Assembly (NCBI RefSeq): GCF_021347895.1
Contig: NC_067122.1
Coordinates: 31,781,215 to 31,845,214, forward strand
Length of the DNA stretch: 64,000 nt
Direction: 5' to 3'
From: Acanthochromis polyacanthus
Taxonomy: Eukaryota > Chordata > Actinopteri > Pomacentridae
Positions 35,201 to 47,807 of the stretch are shown in pieces (positions within the stretch are counted from its first letter, which is position 1; each line of letters opens with the position of its first letter). A program made the translations under genes and the position numbers. The notes under the pieces are model-generated. The model did not search any database. It saw only the letters and a program-made list of their open reading frames with translations, and was not told the DNA's origin.

Positions 35201-35559
35201 ATCCCCAGAAACGGTCACATATTATCGTCATCGCTTGAGCAGCAGGCAACAGGTTTATCTGCACCAAACTTTACTCACAGCACTGTGGAAAGTGAGATGA
35301 GACAACTTTTCAGACCTGCAAACTTCCAGGTCGCTGCAGCGGGACAAGCAGCTAACGCTAACGCTACACAAGGCCGAACTGGAGGATTACGTGTAGCGTT
35401 AGTGTTAGCTGCTTGTCCCGCTGCAGCGACCTGGAAGTTTGCAGGTCTGAAAAGTTGTCTCATCTCACTTTCCACAGTGCTGTGAGTAAAGTTTGGTGCA
35501 GATAAACCTGTCGCCTGCTGCTCAAGCGATGACGATAATATGTGACCGTTTCTGGGGAT
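35201..35559. repeat. 359-bp near-perfect hairpin
   Basis: Arms 35201-35369 and 35391-35559 with a 21-nt loop. They pair almost perfectly; I see only isolated differences (for example AACGCTAACG against AACACTAACG, and GGCAACAGG against GGCGACAGG). It sits exactly where the left arm of the larger palindrome stops matching the right arm, as expected for an insertion or rearrangement at that point. Confidence 0.9.
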
Positions 35560-36575
35560 CCCAAAACGTAGTGTCTACAGATACGGACCCGTACCCGCGG
35601 CCTGTGGCCAACGGATACGGCACTTTACCTTATCATAAATATTAATGAGACGTACATGAATATTAATGAGTCGGCTGATGAACGCGCTTTGTGATTGGCT
35701 GGTAATCCGACGTACATAAATATTAATGAGCCGGCTTGGTAATCCGAGTGATGAAGGCACTTCCGTGATTCGAGGTGAATCTGCGTGCCGAGCCTGTCAT
35801 GTCAGTCATCTGCTGTTCTCTTTTCTATCATGCATAATGTCTTATAAATATCATTATCTGACTTTTTCACGGACAGCGATTTGGGGGTTCAAATCGGCAC
35901 TACTATTAAAAATAGCAAAACTTTTTATTCATGTGACCCTGTTCTAATAAAGCACAGACAGCAAACAAAACAAATGGCGGAACTAACAGCCAGCCAACGA
36001 AAAGTATTTTTTTACCTTCAAAAGTAGCGACAGACTATTACATATTAACAACCTAAACAAAACCCTGACGTATTTTCTGCGTCTGTCAACACAGACCCTG
36101 TCACAGTCACTTTAATGTTAGCGGACTCTGTTGAATGGCTAAGTTACATCACCACAAACAAATCTCACAATATCACAGTAAATCGAGTTTGTGGGTTTTT
36201 TAATTCATGCCGAATTAAAGAGCTGCTCCTCACCATTCACGAGTGTTTGTTTCATATTCGACATCCTAAACTTTATCTTGTAAATTAGCGTCCGAAATTA
36301 AATGGGAACATTTGCAATGGAGTTCGTCAGCCGCTTCCACCACTGAACGCGGTAAACTAATTAATAGGAACTGGACTTCAAACAATTTAGACACGGCGTC
36401 TAAAAGCGTAAAAACTGCATTGTCTAAAGTGTGAGAGGAGACGGTGTATTTTTGGTTAAATTATACAATGTTCGCCGTCAAAGTCATTCATATAAACTGC
36501 CTGTAATGTGCAGCAAATAGTAGTTAACCGGCGCCAGCTCTTCAGTGACCTTAACGGGTCCGTACCTCTAGTACA

Positions 36576-36609
36576 GATGCTACAGGTACGGGTCCGTACC
36601 TGTAGCATC
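36576..36609. repeat. Perfect 16-bp inverted repeat with a 2-nt loop
   Basis: GATGCTACAGGTACGG, then GT, then its exact complement. It lies just outside the inner edge of the right arm of the 34545-37290 palindrome. Confidence 0.95.
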
Positions 36610-37374
36610 AACCATGACAAAATGTTTCTTAAAACCCCAATGGCTTGCTGAAGCGCTCGGGACTCCTCTCCACCTGCCATGGTAACCGTTACCTGAACAT
36701 CACCGCCCACTTGAGCTTTTCAGCCAATCACAGCGCAAAAACGATTGACTTCCTTTTCCACTATGCTTACTTCCTTTTCCACTATTCTCTCTCGCACATA
36801 CATACATTCTCCTCTCACACACCTACATTCTCCTCTTACATACATACATTCTTCTCTTTCATGCATATATTTTTTGTACATATACATATATGTCTATTTA
36901 TTTAGGAGAATGTATGAATGTGAAAGGAGAATGTATGTACGTGCAAGTGTGACAATATATGCATGTGAGAGGAGAATGTATGTGTGTGCATGAGTGAAAA
37001 TGTATGTATGTGAAAGCAGAATGTGTGTGTGCGTGAATATTAAAATATATGTATGTGAAAGAAGAATGTATGTGTGTGCAAGGAAAATATATGTGTGTGA
37101 AAGGAGAATGTATGTGTGTGAGAGGAGAATGTATGCGTGTAAGAGAGTGAAAATATATGCGTGTGAAAGGAGAATGTATGTATGTGAAAGGAGAATGTAT
37201 GTGTGTCACAGGAGAATGTATGTGAGTATGAGAGAAAATATATGTGTGTGAGAGGACGAGAATGAATAAAGTCTTGTACGGCCCCTCATATAAAAATGTA
37301 GGGTTGTTGTACTGGATTATATCAGGTTGTGAAGGTGTTCCTAATAAAGTGCTTCATGAGTGTGCCTACATGTA

Positions 37375-37744
37375 CACACTACCAGTCAAAAGTTTGGGGT
37401 CACATACAGATGTCCCTACTTTTTAATAAAAAGCTTTTTTTTTGTCAATGAAGATAACAATAAGTGAATGATAAATCCAGTGTAGACATAGTTAATGTGG
37501 TAAATGACTATTCTATCTGTAAACAGCTGATTTTAATGGAATATCTCCATAGGGGTACAGAGGAACATTTCCAGCAACCATCACTCCTGTGTTCTAATGC
37601 TACATTGTGTTAGCTAATGGTGCTGAAAGGCTCAATGATGATTAGAAAACCCTTGTGCAGTTATGTTAGCACATGGATAAAAGTGGGAGTTTTCATGGAG
37701 AACATGGAACTGTCTGGGTGAGCCCAAACTTTGGAACAATGGCG
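37375..37744 (+). mobile_element. Tc1/mariner-type MITE (370 bp)
   Basis: Starts CACACTACCAGTCAAAAGTT after a TA and ends CCAAACTTTGGAACAATGGCG before a TA, giving an imperfect inverted pair and a TA duplication. The left start (AGTCAAAAGTTTGGGGTCAC) is typical of fish Tc1-type ends. The interior matches the reverse complement of 48710-48890 and 49260-50020, another copy of the same family. Confidence 0.85.
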
Positions 37745-37746
37745 TA

Positions 37747-38795
37747 TATGTTTCCATACATGTGAACAATAATCCAGTCACTATCCGAAGAACAGTGAAA
37801 CTGAGTCAGAGGCTATTAGAATACGAGCACAAAACCTGAATTAGACCTTAATTGCTGTTGCATTTGACTCAGTAACAGTTGAAGACAATGGCATACTTTA
37901 ACATGTAAAAGCTATAGAGGAGAAGCTCATCAAAAAATCTGTAATATTTCTTCTCATAAAAGTAAATTTGTGTCACCATAGCAACTCCAGGCAGAAAGGA
38001 GAGACAATCATTTGAGAGAGCAGGAGGAAATAGGGCCTGTTTCCTTTCAGCATATTGCGTGGGGAATTTGCTGTGTTGCAATAAACAATGTGCAGATGTT
38101 TTCTCAGTCTGTATCACTTTCAGTGTGTGGGCTGCTGCATGTAGAACAAGTTTGCTGCTCTGTGGCAATCTGATTTAAATAAAAAAAAATAATTAAAAAA
38201 GCACACACACAAGGTTCATTTTTGGCTGACTGTGACTAATGTACTGCCTACAACACAGCCGACAAGTTTGATCAAGTTTCGATGTGATCTACCATTTCAA
38301 TATTTTGCTATTGACTAATGTCATTTCTCTCTCCCCTGATTGTCTCTTTGCAAGGCTTGCTCTTGTCTCAATTTAATTGGTTCAAAAATCAAAGTGGGCA
38401 CAGAGAATGGGATGAGTTGAAGGTTGAGAAAAGAAGCTTCGAGGAATGCTCTGTCTCTGATCCTGGGCTTGTAATTGTTTCCGACATTTTTTGGCTGAGA
38501 AATCAGAGGAGGCTCATTCAATAAGAAATCAGCGAGGACGACTGATAGGATTCTTTGGCATCTTCTCTCTCTCTCTCTCTTTGTTGATTCATTCAAGCTC
38601 CTCGGGCTGAATCTCGTTGTTTTTGGATATGAATGCCTCTCCACCCACTGTTCATTATGTCTACCAGCACACAGTGGCATTAATCTGCTTTTTGTGAATA
38701 ATGAAGGCCTCCATAATGTTCTCACTGTACATTACACCCATCTGTTATTCTAACTAATGACTTACAGCACAAGGCATGTGTCAGGCCTTACAGTA

Positions 38796-38888
<93 letters not shown>

Positions 38889-41160
38889 CATTCATACAGC
38901 ATAACTCATACATGATAATGATAAGTGTTGTTTGGGCACCAACTCCCACAAGGCACTGGGAGATGATGAGGCTGAACCAGGAAAAGAGAATAGATCAGTG
39001 TTTCTTTGCTTACCCGAGGCTAAACAGAAGTTGTCCTGCTGTCCTCAAAGGACAAGAATATCATCCCATTTACATAAAAAATAAAAGCATTAAAGTCAAG
39101 AGGGATGGGGTGACATTTCAGAATCACCATCCCACATTACTTTACAATTTTTCTTTTCTGACAGTCCCTCTTTTTCTTCTCACTTAAGTGCAATCACAAA
39201 GATGGATGTTGAGTGGGAAATCTCAAGAGCCCGTCAGCTGCAGGGCAACTGACTTCACAATTTATGATGATACATTGGTTTAAAAGTCTGCACGTCTGTT
39301 ACAAATACCAGTGAACTTCATTTGGGATAAATGGTATTGAAAACTGTCACAACAGTGAAAGTAGCATTAGGTTTACTGTAGTAAACCTTACTATTGGCCT
39401 GCGGTTGATTAGCCTAACATGATGATTGAAATTGGAGAAACAGATAACTTCCTTTGAATCTTCTTGTTCCCAGCAGGTTGGTACATAACCACAGGGATTT
39501 ACTGCACTCAGACAGGAAATAATCTGACAGAGCCACTCTCATATAAAATAGAATAGAACAAGCCCAGCAGTGACCTGGTGCTAATAGTAGGTTTATGTAC
39601 TGTAAAGGCAAACAGCAAGGAAAAAACAGCTGGTAAAACATGTAACAGCTAAAGAATCAGATATTTTTCTCAGGACTGAACTTCAGTGAATTGCAAGAAA
39701 ACTGAATATTGGAGTTACAGACAAGAAAGCTACGGTTTCTAAGTGTCCACTGGAGGTGTCTGTTTGGTAGCATGCTGCAGCGCTAGCGTGTGCACGAGAG
39801 GGAAGAACATCATCTTCGGCTTGTTCTTATGTGTGTGATGCAACCTGATTTCACAGTCTGTTGATGGGTTTCAAAAGATTTATGAAGACAAAAACCCTGA
39901 AAAAATAGAAACCATCAAACCCGTCAATTACACCTTCATTGCCAGTATGGCGTCCAGAGTCTTGTAAGGCGATTTCAGGATGAATCTAAATACTTACTGT
40001 AGTGGGAGCATTTCTGTTTAGGTAAATGTAATATTTTTTGATGTTCAAAACACCACCGGAGAATTAGGTGGACTCCTACCATGACCGAGCCACGACTGAG
40101 GGCATTTAAAGCACCTGTGGCATCATGGCTGCTGTTGCCTCTGCTTGGTGGTTGCCATACGGGCTCTTCTGTGACTCTGAGGTAGGTGATGTCATCAGGA
40201 TTGTTTAAAGGGTTTTGACTTTGTTTCAAAAAATGTTGTCATTCATGATGGTCATTTGTTTAAAGTCCCCTGTTTGCTTTATCGGTGTCTGTTTGGCTGA
40301 GGTATTGAGATTTGCTTTGCTAATTCTGTCTGCCTCAGCATAATGTGGGTGCTGCCCACCCCCCTCAGGTCTGCATAACTGGGAAACCATTATGAAAAGG
40401 TCTGGCTTATTTCAGCCAGCAGTTGAAAAGGTTTGTGGTATGTGATGGTTAAAGCTCGTCTGTTATTCAATGTTTTAAACTTGGCATTAATGTGGGTTAT
40501 TTTCTTGTCATTGTAGGTTTTCCTTGGCTGCTGTTTTGCCTCTGTTTCTCCTAGCTTTCTCTAAGCTTTGTCATGTTCGCCTTTGTTCAGTTTTTAGATT
40601 TTTGAATTGTTTGGCAGTTATCCCCTGTAGTGAAGCTGGATGCTGGCTGGTGTTGGAGTGTAGAAAATCTAGAGTGGATTTTGCTGAATGTGGGTACTTT
40701 ATTTTACACCGGTTTGTAGTGAACGTGAATTGCTGTGAGCTCACATGTGGCTGGTGGTTTGTAGTGGTCCTGAAACACTTACAAAGTCGGTCACTTCCCC
40801 CTGCTGGCTTCTGCCCACTTTCCTGTGCCTGTGCTAATTTTATTGTTGTGGAAGTGTTACTTTTTATGTTAGCAAGTGAAAAAAGACACTGACATCTTGT
40901 GAAAAACTGAAAGGACACTGGTGAACCTACCGGTGCGATCATCTTTAGAACCATATCCAATGGTACAGAACAGTAAAAGCCACACAGTCGGGTGGGATTG
41001 CCGTGTGGAACTGGAATGAATAGGAGTCAGGAGGATATCTGGTCCTTTGAGTGGGAGCTGTGGGACTGATCCACAGAGGAAGAGCTAGATAGTGAGGATC
41101 ATCCACCCTCAGGCTAGGTGAAAATCCCTGCTGAGCTACCCAGCTACCCAGATCTCTCTG

Positions 41161-41204
<44 letters not shown>

Positions 41205-41318
41205 AGAAACTGATGTGGATATAATGCACAATTTCAATTTAACAAAATTCAAAACAAAAAAATCTCAAGATGAAATCGACCAACACACACAATTGTTTGC
41301 GTCACATATCACATTTAT
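37747..41318. other. No gene recognised; two CA microsatellites
   Basis: (CA)n at about 38793-38887 and at 41163-41201. A (CT)n-like run is near 38565-38581. The open frame at 40524-40892 resembles nothing I know. The 38300-38750 stretch looks single-copy and AT-rich; its status as a regulatory element cannot be judged from one genome. Confidence 0.5.
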
Positions 41319-41322
41319 TTAA

Positions 41323-42340
41323 CCCTTTAGGCGGTAGAATTTTTTCAACAAAATATTCAGTTTTTATATCACTTTTTCTAAAGGTTGTAACTTGAAAATG
41401 GTTAGAGATAAAGGCAAACTGTAAATGAGAAAAATCATCAGCATGACCCGAAGTTTGTGATGGAAGTAAATTCACTCATCTAATTTGCATATTATGACGT
41501 CACCAGGCAGCGGACATATGGATCACATAACTTTATTGATGTTTATTGATCAAGATGGCATTGCTTGACTCAGAATTTGTCAGATCTCTGTCTTCACGAT
41601 ACCCAACAGGCTCATCAAAATGTCTGATCCACTTGTGAAACTCTTCCTCATCTGTCAAGCAAACCCAGCCATCATCATCATCGTCATTTACGACGGGGCT
41701 GTGAACGTCACTGCAGCCTCCACCGTTATTATCAGTGCATTTTCTTCCGTGTCTGCTGCTATTTCAGCGTTTTGGGTTTTTTTGCATCCCCGCTATCCCC
41801 CTCACTATTAGCGGTGTTTTGACCACTCCAGCTACACCCACCACGTCCCCTCCTGCCACTCCGGACCCGGTGAAGCAAAGCATCGGCTCCACTATGTGCT
41901 GCTCGTGGACTGTCATGGCGCACCGACCCGCTGCCGTTACACACAGACGCAGCGGCACTTTCTGTCTCAGTGGACGACTGAATATCTTCATCAGAGGGTG
42001 AATATTCCTCTTCAGAATATGAGTAAGCCATTACTTGACAAAGTACTTTGTCAGCGTTGAGCAGACCTCTCGGTACGGTGAGTTTTCTCACTCTAAAATG
42101 TGCCGTCTTGCGCTCTGATACGCTCCGACTACGAGTCTTGTCTCCTCGGTTTTCAAACTCTATAAACTCCAAAACTTTGAATGAAAATACGCCCAGAAAT
42201 GATGTTCAGATTGAAGTTCCAGATGTCTGCCATCTCCTGGTATAAAGTAGTAACTACATGAGACACAATAATTGAAGCTATGGCTTGTTATGTTCAGCAA
42301 TGTTGCTTGTCACAATATTGCGACTTTGGCACTTAAAGGG
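41323..42340 (-). mobile_element. piggyBac-type element, non-autonomous (1018 bp)
   Basis: Flanked on both sides by TTAA (41319-41322 and 42341-42344) with ends CCCTTTAGG and CACTTAAAGGG, matching the piggyBac TTAA target and CCCTTT-like terminus. On the minus strand it carries an acidic N-terminal transposase fragment. It is much too short for the catalytic domain. Confidence 0.85.
41759..42031 (-). pseudogene. piggyBac transposase N-terminal fragment
   Basis: The ATG at 42031 is chosen because the peptide M-A-Y-S-Y-S-E-E-E-Y-S-P-S-D-E-D that starts there resembles the acidic leader of piggyBac-family transposases; the frame is also open upstream to 42172. It continues through Ser/Gly/Arg-rich sequence and stops at 41759 after about 90 residues, well before any DDD catalytic domain. 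In another minus-strand frame, about 41560-41700 encodes an acidic D-D-D-G-W-V-C-L-T-D-E-E-E-F segment, possibly a further piece displaced by a frameshift or deletion. Confidence 0.6.
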
Positions 42341-42344
42341 TTAA

Positions 42345-45300
42345 CTTTAAAGAGGCTGTAACAGGGAGGACCTCTGTCTGTTTAGACACGCACGCATGCA
42401 CTTTGTGGGGATGTGCTTTTTGCCTCATAAGGAAAACATGTCCTCACGATGTGGTTATGTGTACCGATTTAGGTCCTTATAACGTGACTAACGTGTGGAT
42501 TGGACACACATGACAATCCACACAGGGCATGCAGACAGTGCTGTCTCATTTGGTGCAATGGGCCCAATGGATCCGGACTGGGGTGGTAGAAGACACAGCA
42601 GTTACCTCAGTTACCTCCATGTTTATTATCAGCTGCATCATGGGAACAACAGAGGGGAAGGAAATACTGTCAGAAGAAATGAACACACGCACACACACAC
42701 GCACACACAGCCTAACTAACCTGCATGCATGAGCACACATACATACATGACAGCCCATAGTTAATCATTTGGAGGCCATTTCCACTGGCTGAGTGTCCAG
42801 GTGGCATTCTGTTTTCAAACAGGAGTTATGCTCCAGTCACAAATCAATATAAGTTTAGTGGGACAAAGATACACAGTCCTGTATCTTTTATCAGCAGGGA
42901 AATGGAATTATTTGTCCACATTTGCTCAATGTTAGAGTGTAAATAAAGTTCTCTGTTTCAGTTGGAGTTCATGCATTAGAATAAAGCCTCAGCACTCAAA
43001 CACACTGTATCGGTGTGCTAAATATAGTGCTTCTAAAAAGCTCAACCTTTAACCTTAAACCTTTATCTCCTTGTAGATTTCATGCTCTCTAACTAACTTG
43101 AAGGATTAAATATTCATCCATGAGTTCAGAGCACTTTCTTCTGCCCAAGGCTCATCATGAAACCCTTTCAAACTTCTGTGGATAGTATCATGAATGCACT
43201 GGCCTCCAGCGAAAACAGGAGCCCACAGATTGAATGTTTCCACCTGACAGCAGCGAAAGGCTTGCCTGGAGGAACCGGTGCAGCTCTTCATGAAGGTGGA
43301 ACTCAGTTTTGTTTGTTTTTTTGCCAAAGTATTTTCACAGTGATGTGGAAAATCTTTTGCATTTTCAGATTTGAAACCTGTATCAAGACCAGCCTGTTGT
43401 CAGATGTGCTGTTCCCTCAGTGCATTGTTTCTGACGAATGCACAGCAGAGAAGATGTATGTTTCTCTTTTGTGTGGTATGTGATGTAGGGGGCTGATAGC
43501 CTGCAGGAGAACTGCTCAGGAGATGTTTTGCAAATTTCTGTCAAATGTAGGAGTTGGGGCTTTAGGTCCAGAAATAGAAGGAGAAGTGATGACACAGGGA
43601 AATACTTCATACAACTAAATGCACTCGTTTTCTCTCTGTCTTTGTCAAACCAAACACTGACAAGTGAAAATGCAAAAAGATACGTTGAAAGTTCACACAT
43701 ATTCCCACCGTTTTGTTGATAATAATAGCACTGCAGTCACACGGTTGGACTCTGGACTCCCACAGACAAGAAAAGTAGTGTAATATCAACATGTCCTTGG
43801 GTGACCGCAGCTGCCCATGTGTACATCCACAAGGGACATAAACCAGGGTTTAAAACATTTCATAACAGATATTAGGGGGAAAAGTGCTATTTACTGAAGT
43901 TATAGATTAGAGTCAGTAATAGAGAACTGTATGAAGCTGAAATGGATCAAATCCAGCGAAACAAGTGTTGAACGGACAGTTTTGGGGTTCTTGAAAGTTG
44001 GCTAGACAAAACAAAACCCTTTGACTGTGTTACTTGGGCTTCAGGGTATGATGGTGGGTATATTTTATTATCCTACGACATCATTCCATTGAACGTTAAA
44101 GACCACAATAAAAAAGATCTAAAAATTATGAAAATAACAGTTGATTGCAGCCGAACAGCTTTATTATGCTGGAATAACACAACCTTGCTGGGGTTTGGTC
44201 TGGGCAGTTTGATGCTTCTGGCTGTTGGTCATACAGCTTAGTTTTGAATTTCTGACACATTTGAAACAGCAGTTTCATTCGGGAGTATTTACTGAAGTGT
44301 AATAACATCTAAGTGTCCAAACATTCCAGTATTTTTCAGGAACGTATTTGTGGACCAAAACAACAATTCTCAACAGAGATGCTGAGTATCAGAGATTTTA
44401 AATAAATGAACAGTTTTATGATAAATAAAAGGATTTCTTCTGCAACGTCTTTTGCTAGGGTACATTTAAAATGCAGCAGTGATGGAACCCTGTGGCATAC
44501 ACACTCGTCTGTGCTCTTTGAACTGGAGCACAGTTTGATGTCCTCCCAGCTACACCTGGGCTCCACTTGCTGAGGATAAAGACCAGAACATATATTGAAA
44601 TTGATTCATTTTTCAACGTTTGCTCATCCAGGGAACCATGACTGAATTCCAAGGCTTTTTTTCAGGAGCACTTGCTTCACATTCACTAGTGTGACCTGCT
44701 CTGTGTACTTTTACTGCTGGACACCAGGAGGTGACCTGTGCAGCCCCGGGCAGCTCTGCTATAGTCCTAAACTCCACTGCTTCTCCACACCTGTATCTAC
44801 TGGTACTTTGTTGAAACATATGAGAGTTGTGCATAATAGCACAGCTGTAAAAGTTAATTAACAAACTGTAATTATTTTTAGAATAATGCCCCCTTTGCAC
44901 CAGCATTAAGACAGCTAATTAGACCAAGTAATTTCCTTTGAAGCATGACAATGAATTAGTTAGAATATTGTGTAACACTAGTACAAATGAGAAAAGCTGC
45001 AGAGTCAGTAAACCAACTGACTAATCTCAGTTTAACAGCTAGATCTCTTTACCAACATTATTTTTGCTGCAACATAAGCTCCAAAGGGGGTACTTCAAAA
45101 CAATTTGAGAGTTTGAAGTAGTGGATCAACAAAATGTAAAGCCCAGTCAGAGATAAATGGCATCGTGACAGTGGCTCCCAACTTTGTTTGCAAACTGGCT
45201 TTCTTCTAGAGTGTGTGCATTCAAGTGGACATTTACTGTGTCGTGTGACTCTTGAGTTGATTACATGACACACACTTCACCTGAACTGTCAGAATGGAGA

Positions 45301-46425
45301 GCTGTGAAGAACATAATAATAAAAAATATCGCACTAATCCTGCAACTTCAGATATTTATTTCTGCACAGTGCACTCTCAATGCAGCCACTTATTTCTAGC
45401 ATGACAGCTGCACATTAGGGATCTGAAACTTAAAACTGCATTCATTTAATAAATTAACATTGAAGAAGTTATTTTAGGTCTGACAAGTCCTGTCATGAAG
45501 GATATGAGGAAAACATTTTAGTTTTTGGCCATATCAGAGTGCAATGAATGGTACTGATTGAATATTCCCTGTGAGAAACACCAACAGAGCAGTAAATGTT
45601 TAAATCTCGTTTTGCACTGCAGGTTTTTCAGGTCCTGAAGACAGAGTGTTCCCAAGAAGTATTAGTAGCCTGCACTAGAAATAAAGTAGCCTGCACCACT
45701 TTGCGTAACGGCGTCGCACGCAGCACAACAAAGCGTGACAAAGGCACGAAAAATGTAGGGGGGTTTGGGGGCATGCCCGCCCAAGAAAATTTAGATTTTT
45801 TTAGTGCTATTTGGTGGCCTCTGGTGCATTTTATTTGTGTAATTTAACATTTTTCTAGCACTTGGTTTTGTCATGTGATTTGTGTATTTAAGTACATTTC
45901 ATCAAAATGTGAGTTTTAAGGACACAATTTTCATGCAAACTGCTACATGCTAACTCTGAAAACAAAAAGTCATTGATTATTATACAGCAGATCAGAACAT
46001 AAATTAAAAAGTCAAAATGCCTAGAATATTTTTCCAGATGTGGAAAAAAAATTGGCCAAGACTCCCCCTGTATTTTAATATTTACAATCATTTAGAGCAT
46101 TAATGAAAAAGGCTAAATTAGATCTATATGGGTAGCACCCAGAATATTTTCTAAGTCCAGACATGAAAAAAAAATTGGGCATTGGGTATTCATTCATAAA
46201 AGTTAATTGAACAAATCTATGAAATCTATGAAATGTTTACATTCATGGGATTTGTTTCAGTAAATGTTAGTAATGTCAAATCATACTTTGCAAGCAAAAA
46301 AAAGTGGTAAATACCTGTTCTCTGTTTTTTTTAGGAAGCCCAACATAGTCTGCTGGCCCTTGCCAGTCTCCTGCTTCCTCTTTGAGGATATTCTCATTCA
46401 TAAATCAAACAATAAACAGCTATAT
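42345..46425. other. No gene recognised
   Basis: Mostly AT-rich with short frames and a small CA patch (42687-42710). The 45640-45800 patch, with a GGGGGCATGCCCGCC core, looks repeat-derived, but I cannot name it. Confidence 0.5.
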
Positions 46426-46596
46426 CTACCGTAATTTCCGGACTAATGAGTGCACCTGTATTTACACCGCGCCAAACTAACATGCAGCAGTTCTATTTCC
46501 TTCTTCGACAAGCAGATCAATTAATTGCCTTAAAAGCTGTGTTACTGACCTAATTCTTCCGGCTGCTGAACTGTGGTTGGGCAGCCTCGGGTGGCG

Positions 46597-46644
46597 AAGT
46601 TTTAGCGCTAGCGTGCTTAGCTGAGTGCGCTAGCGCTAAAACTT
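46597..46644. repeat. Perfect 17-bp inverted repeat around GCGCTAGCG
   Basis: AAGTTTTAGCGCTAGCG and its exact complement, separated by 14 nt. The inner GCGCTAGCGC is itself palindromic. It lies about 150 bp after a CCGTAATTTCCGGACTAATG word that is common in fish repeats, so it may be the end of an old MITE. Confidence 0.9.
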
Positions 46645-46755
46645 ATCTTTAAGTTTTTTATTGTATTGTATATCATCATGGTGCATTTCGCTCTGCCTCC
46701 GTTTTCACACTCGTGTCTGCAACTCACACACACAGCTGCAGCGTTCCTCCTTACG

Positions 46756-46756
<1 letters not shown>

Positions 46757-46848
<92 letters not shown>

Positions 46849-46861
46849 CTCTCTCTCTCTC
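46757..46861 (+). repeat. (CA)n then (CT)n microsatellite
   Basis: CA run to about 46845, followed directly by a CT run to about 46861. Confidence 0.95.
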
Positions 46862-46889
46862 TCACACACACTGTAACCTGCCTAGGTTA

Positions 46890-47800
46890 AAGGAGAGCAG
46901 GCTCAGCCTGCAACAGCTGCATCATACGCATTTTTTTTCGTGTTTTCCATGATGAGGATGTGTGCATGAAGCGCAGAATGATTGATCTGAAGAATTTAGT
47001 GTGTGTTTGATTTAATTCGAACAGTGTCAATGGTCCACTGTGACCTGTTTGGTAATTTTATTGGTCTCATGTGACGAGAGCAATCTGCGGACAGATGAGC
47101 GCTAATCTGCGATCCCGCAGGCCGCGATCAGTCTGGGAACACTCTGCCTGAAGAGCTGCCCAGTCTGTGTTTTGTTAGCTGAATACATGTGAGTTGTCAC
47201 GGCAACACGATGCAATCAGTATGATACTGCATCTGCGTGGCTTTGACGAGTGGGATAACTAAAGCACAGCTCAGCAGGAGTGCAGATATAATGCAATATA
47301 TGCCGTATAATGTAATTTCTATTTCTCAGTAAAAACATAGTAAAAAGAGGATGCTTCTTAGAGCTGATTTAAATCTGCAGCATAAGTTACCACAGAGAAC
47401 TAGCATGTTGAAATGGTGACCTATGTTATGCTTAAAACTGTACCTTAAAGCTCAATAAACCTCACCCACACATTAATCTTGCTTCCTAGTGCACCCCTGT
47501 GGTCAGAGGTCTCGTGTTTCCTGTTTCAGACTAGGCAGCTGGCATTTTGGGGTTCAGTGAAAATGGGAATATAACAGTTTATATCACTGAGCTGTTTTAT
47601 TATTTCTGGAAGTTCATAAACTTACACCACAGGGGTGGGAACCTCCAAATGTCAAATATTACAGTGAAATGATTAGACTTTGAAACAGACTTATGAATGT
47701 ACTTGAAGCAAGTCACAAAACATATGTTTTATTTCCTCACTAATAAAGATGATAAGTGAGGCAAAACCATTACTTTTCATGAGAGATTCTTTTATTTTGC
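46890..47800. other. No gene recognised
   Basis: No protein motif, terminal repeat or tandem array was seen. Confidence 0.5.
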
Positions 47801-47807
47801 TTTTGTT

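Larger units (their letters stand above)
34545..37290. mobile_element. 2.7-kb palindromic fold-back structure
   Basis: Starts TATGAGGGGCCGTACAAGAC and ends with its complement. A possible short direct repeat TAAAAA flanks it, but this is weak in an A-rich site. The arms are 34545 to about 35201 and about 36614 to 37290, near-identical and inverted. Each arm holds a variable-unit minisatellite (CACATACATTCTCC-type words, about 34580-34905 and 36905-37250) followed by the opposite-strand words GGAGAATGTATG, so each arm is itself partly self-complementary. The spacer contains a second hairpin (35201-35559). No protein is recognised. Confidence 0.85.

Noticed and set aside
40524..40892. 122-codon open frame with hydrophobic start as a secreted protein
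   Set aside because: No recognisable domain, no splice context and an equally long frame on the other strand. Not enough support to call a gene.
46617..46871. Cys/Val-rich minus-strand protein
   Set aside because: Translation of a GT microsatellite.
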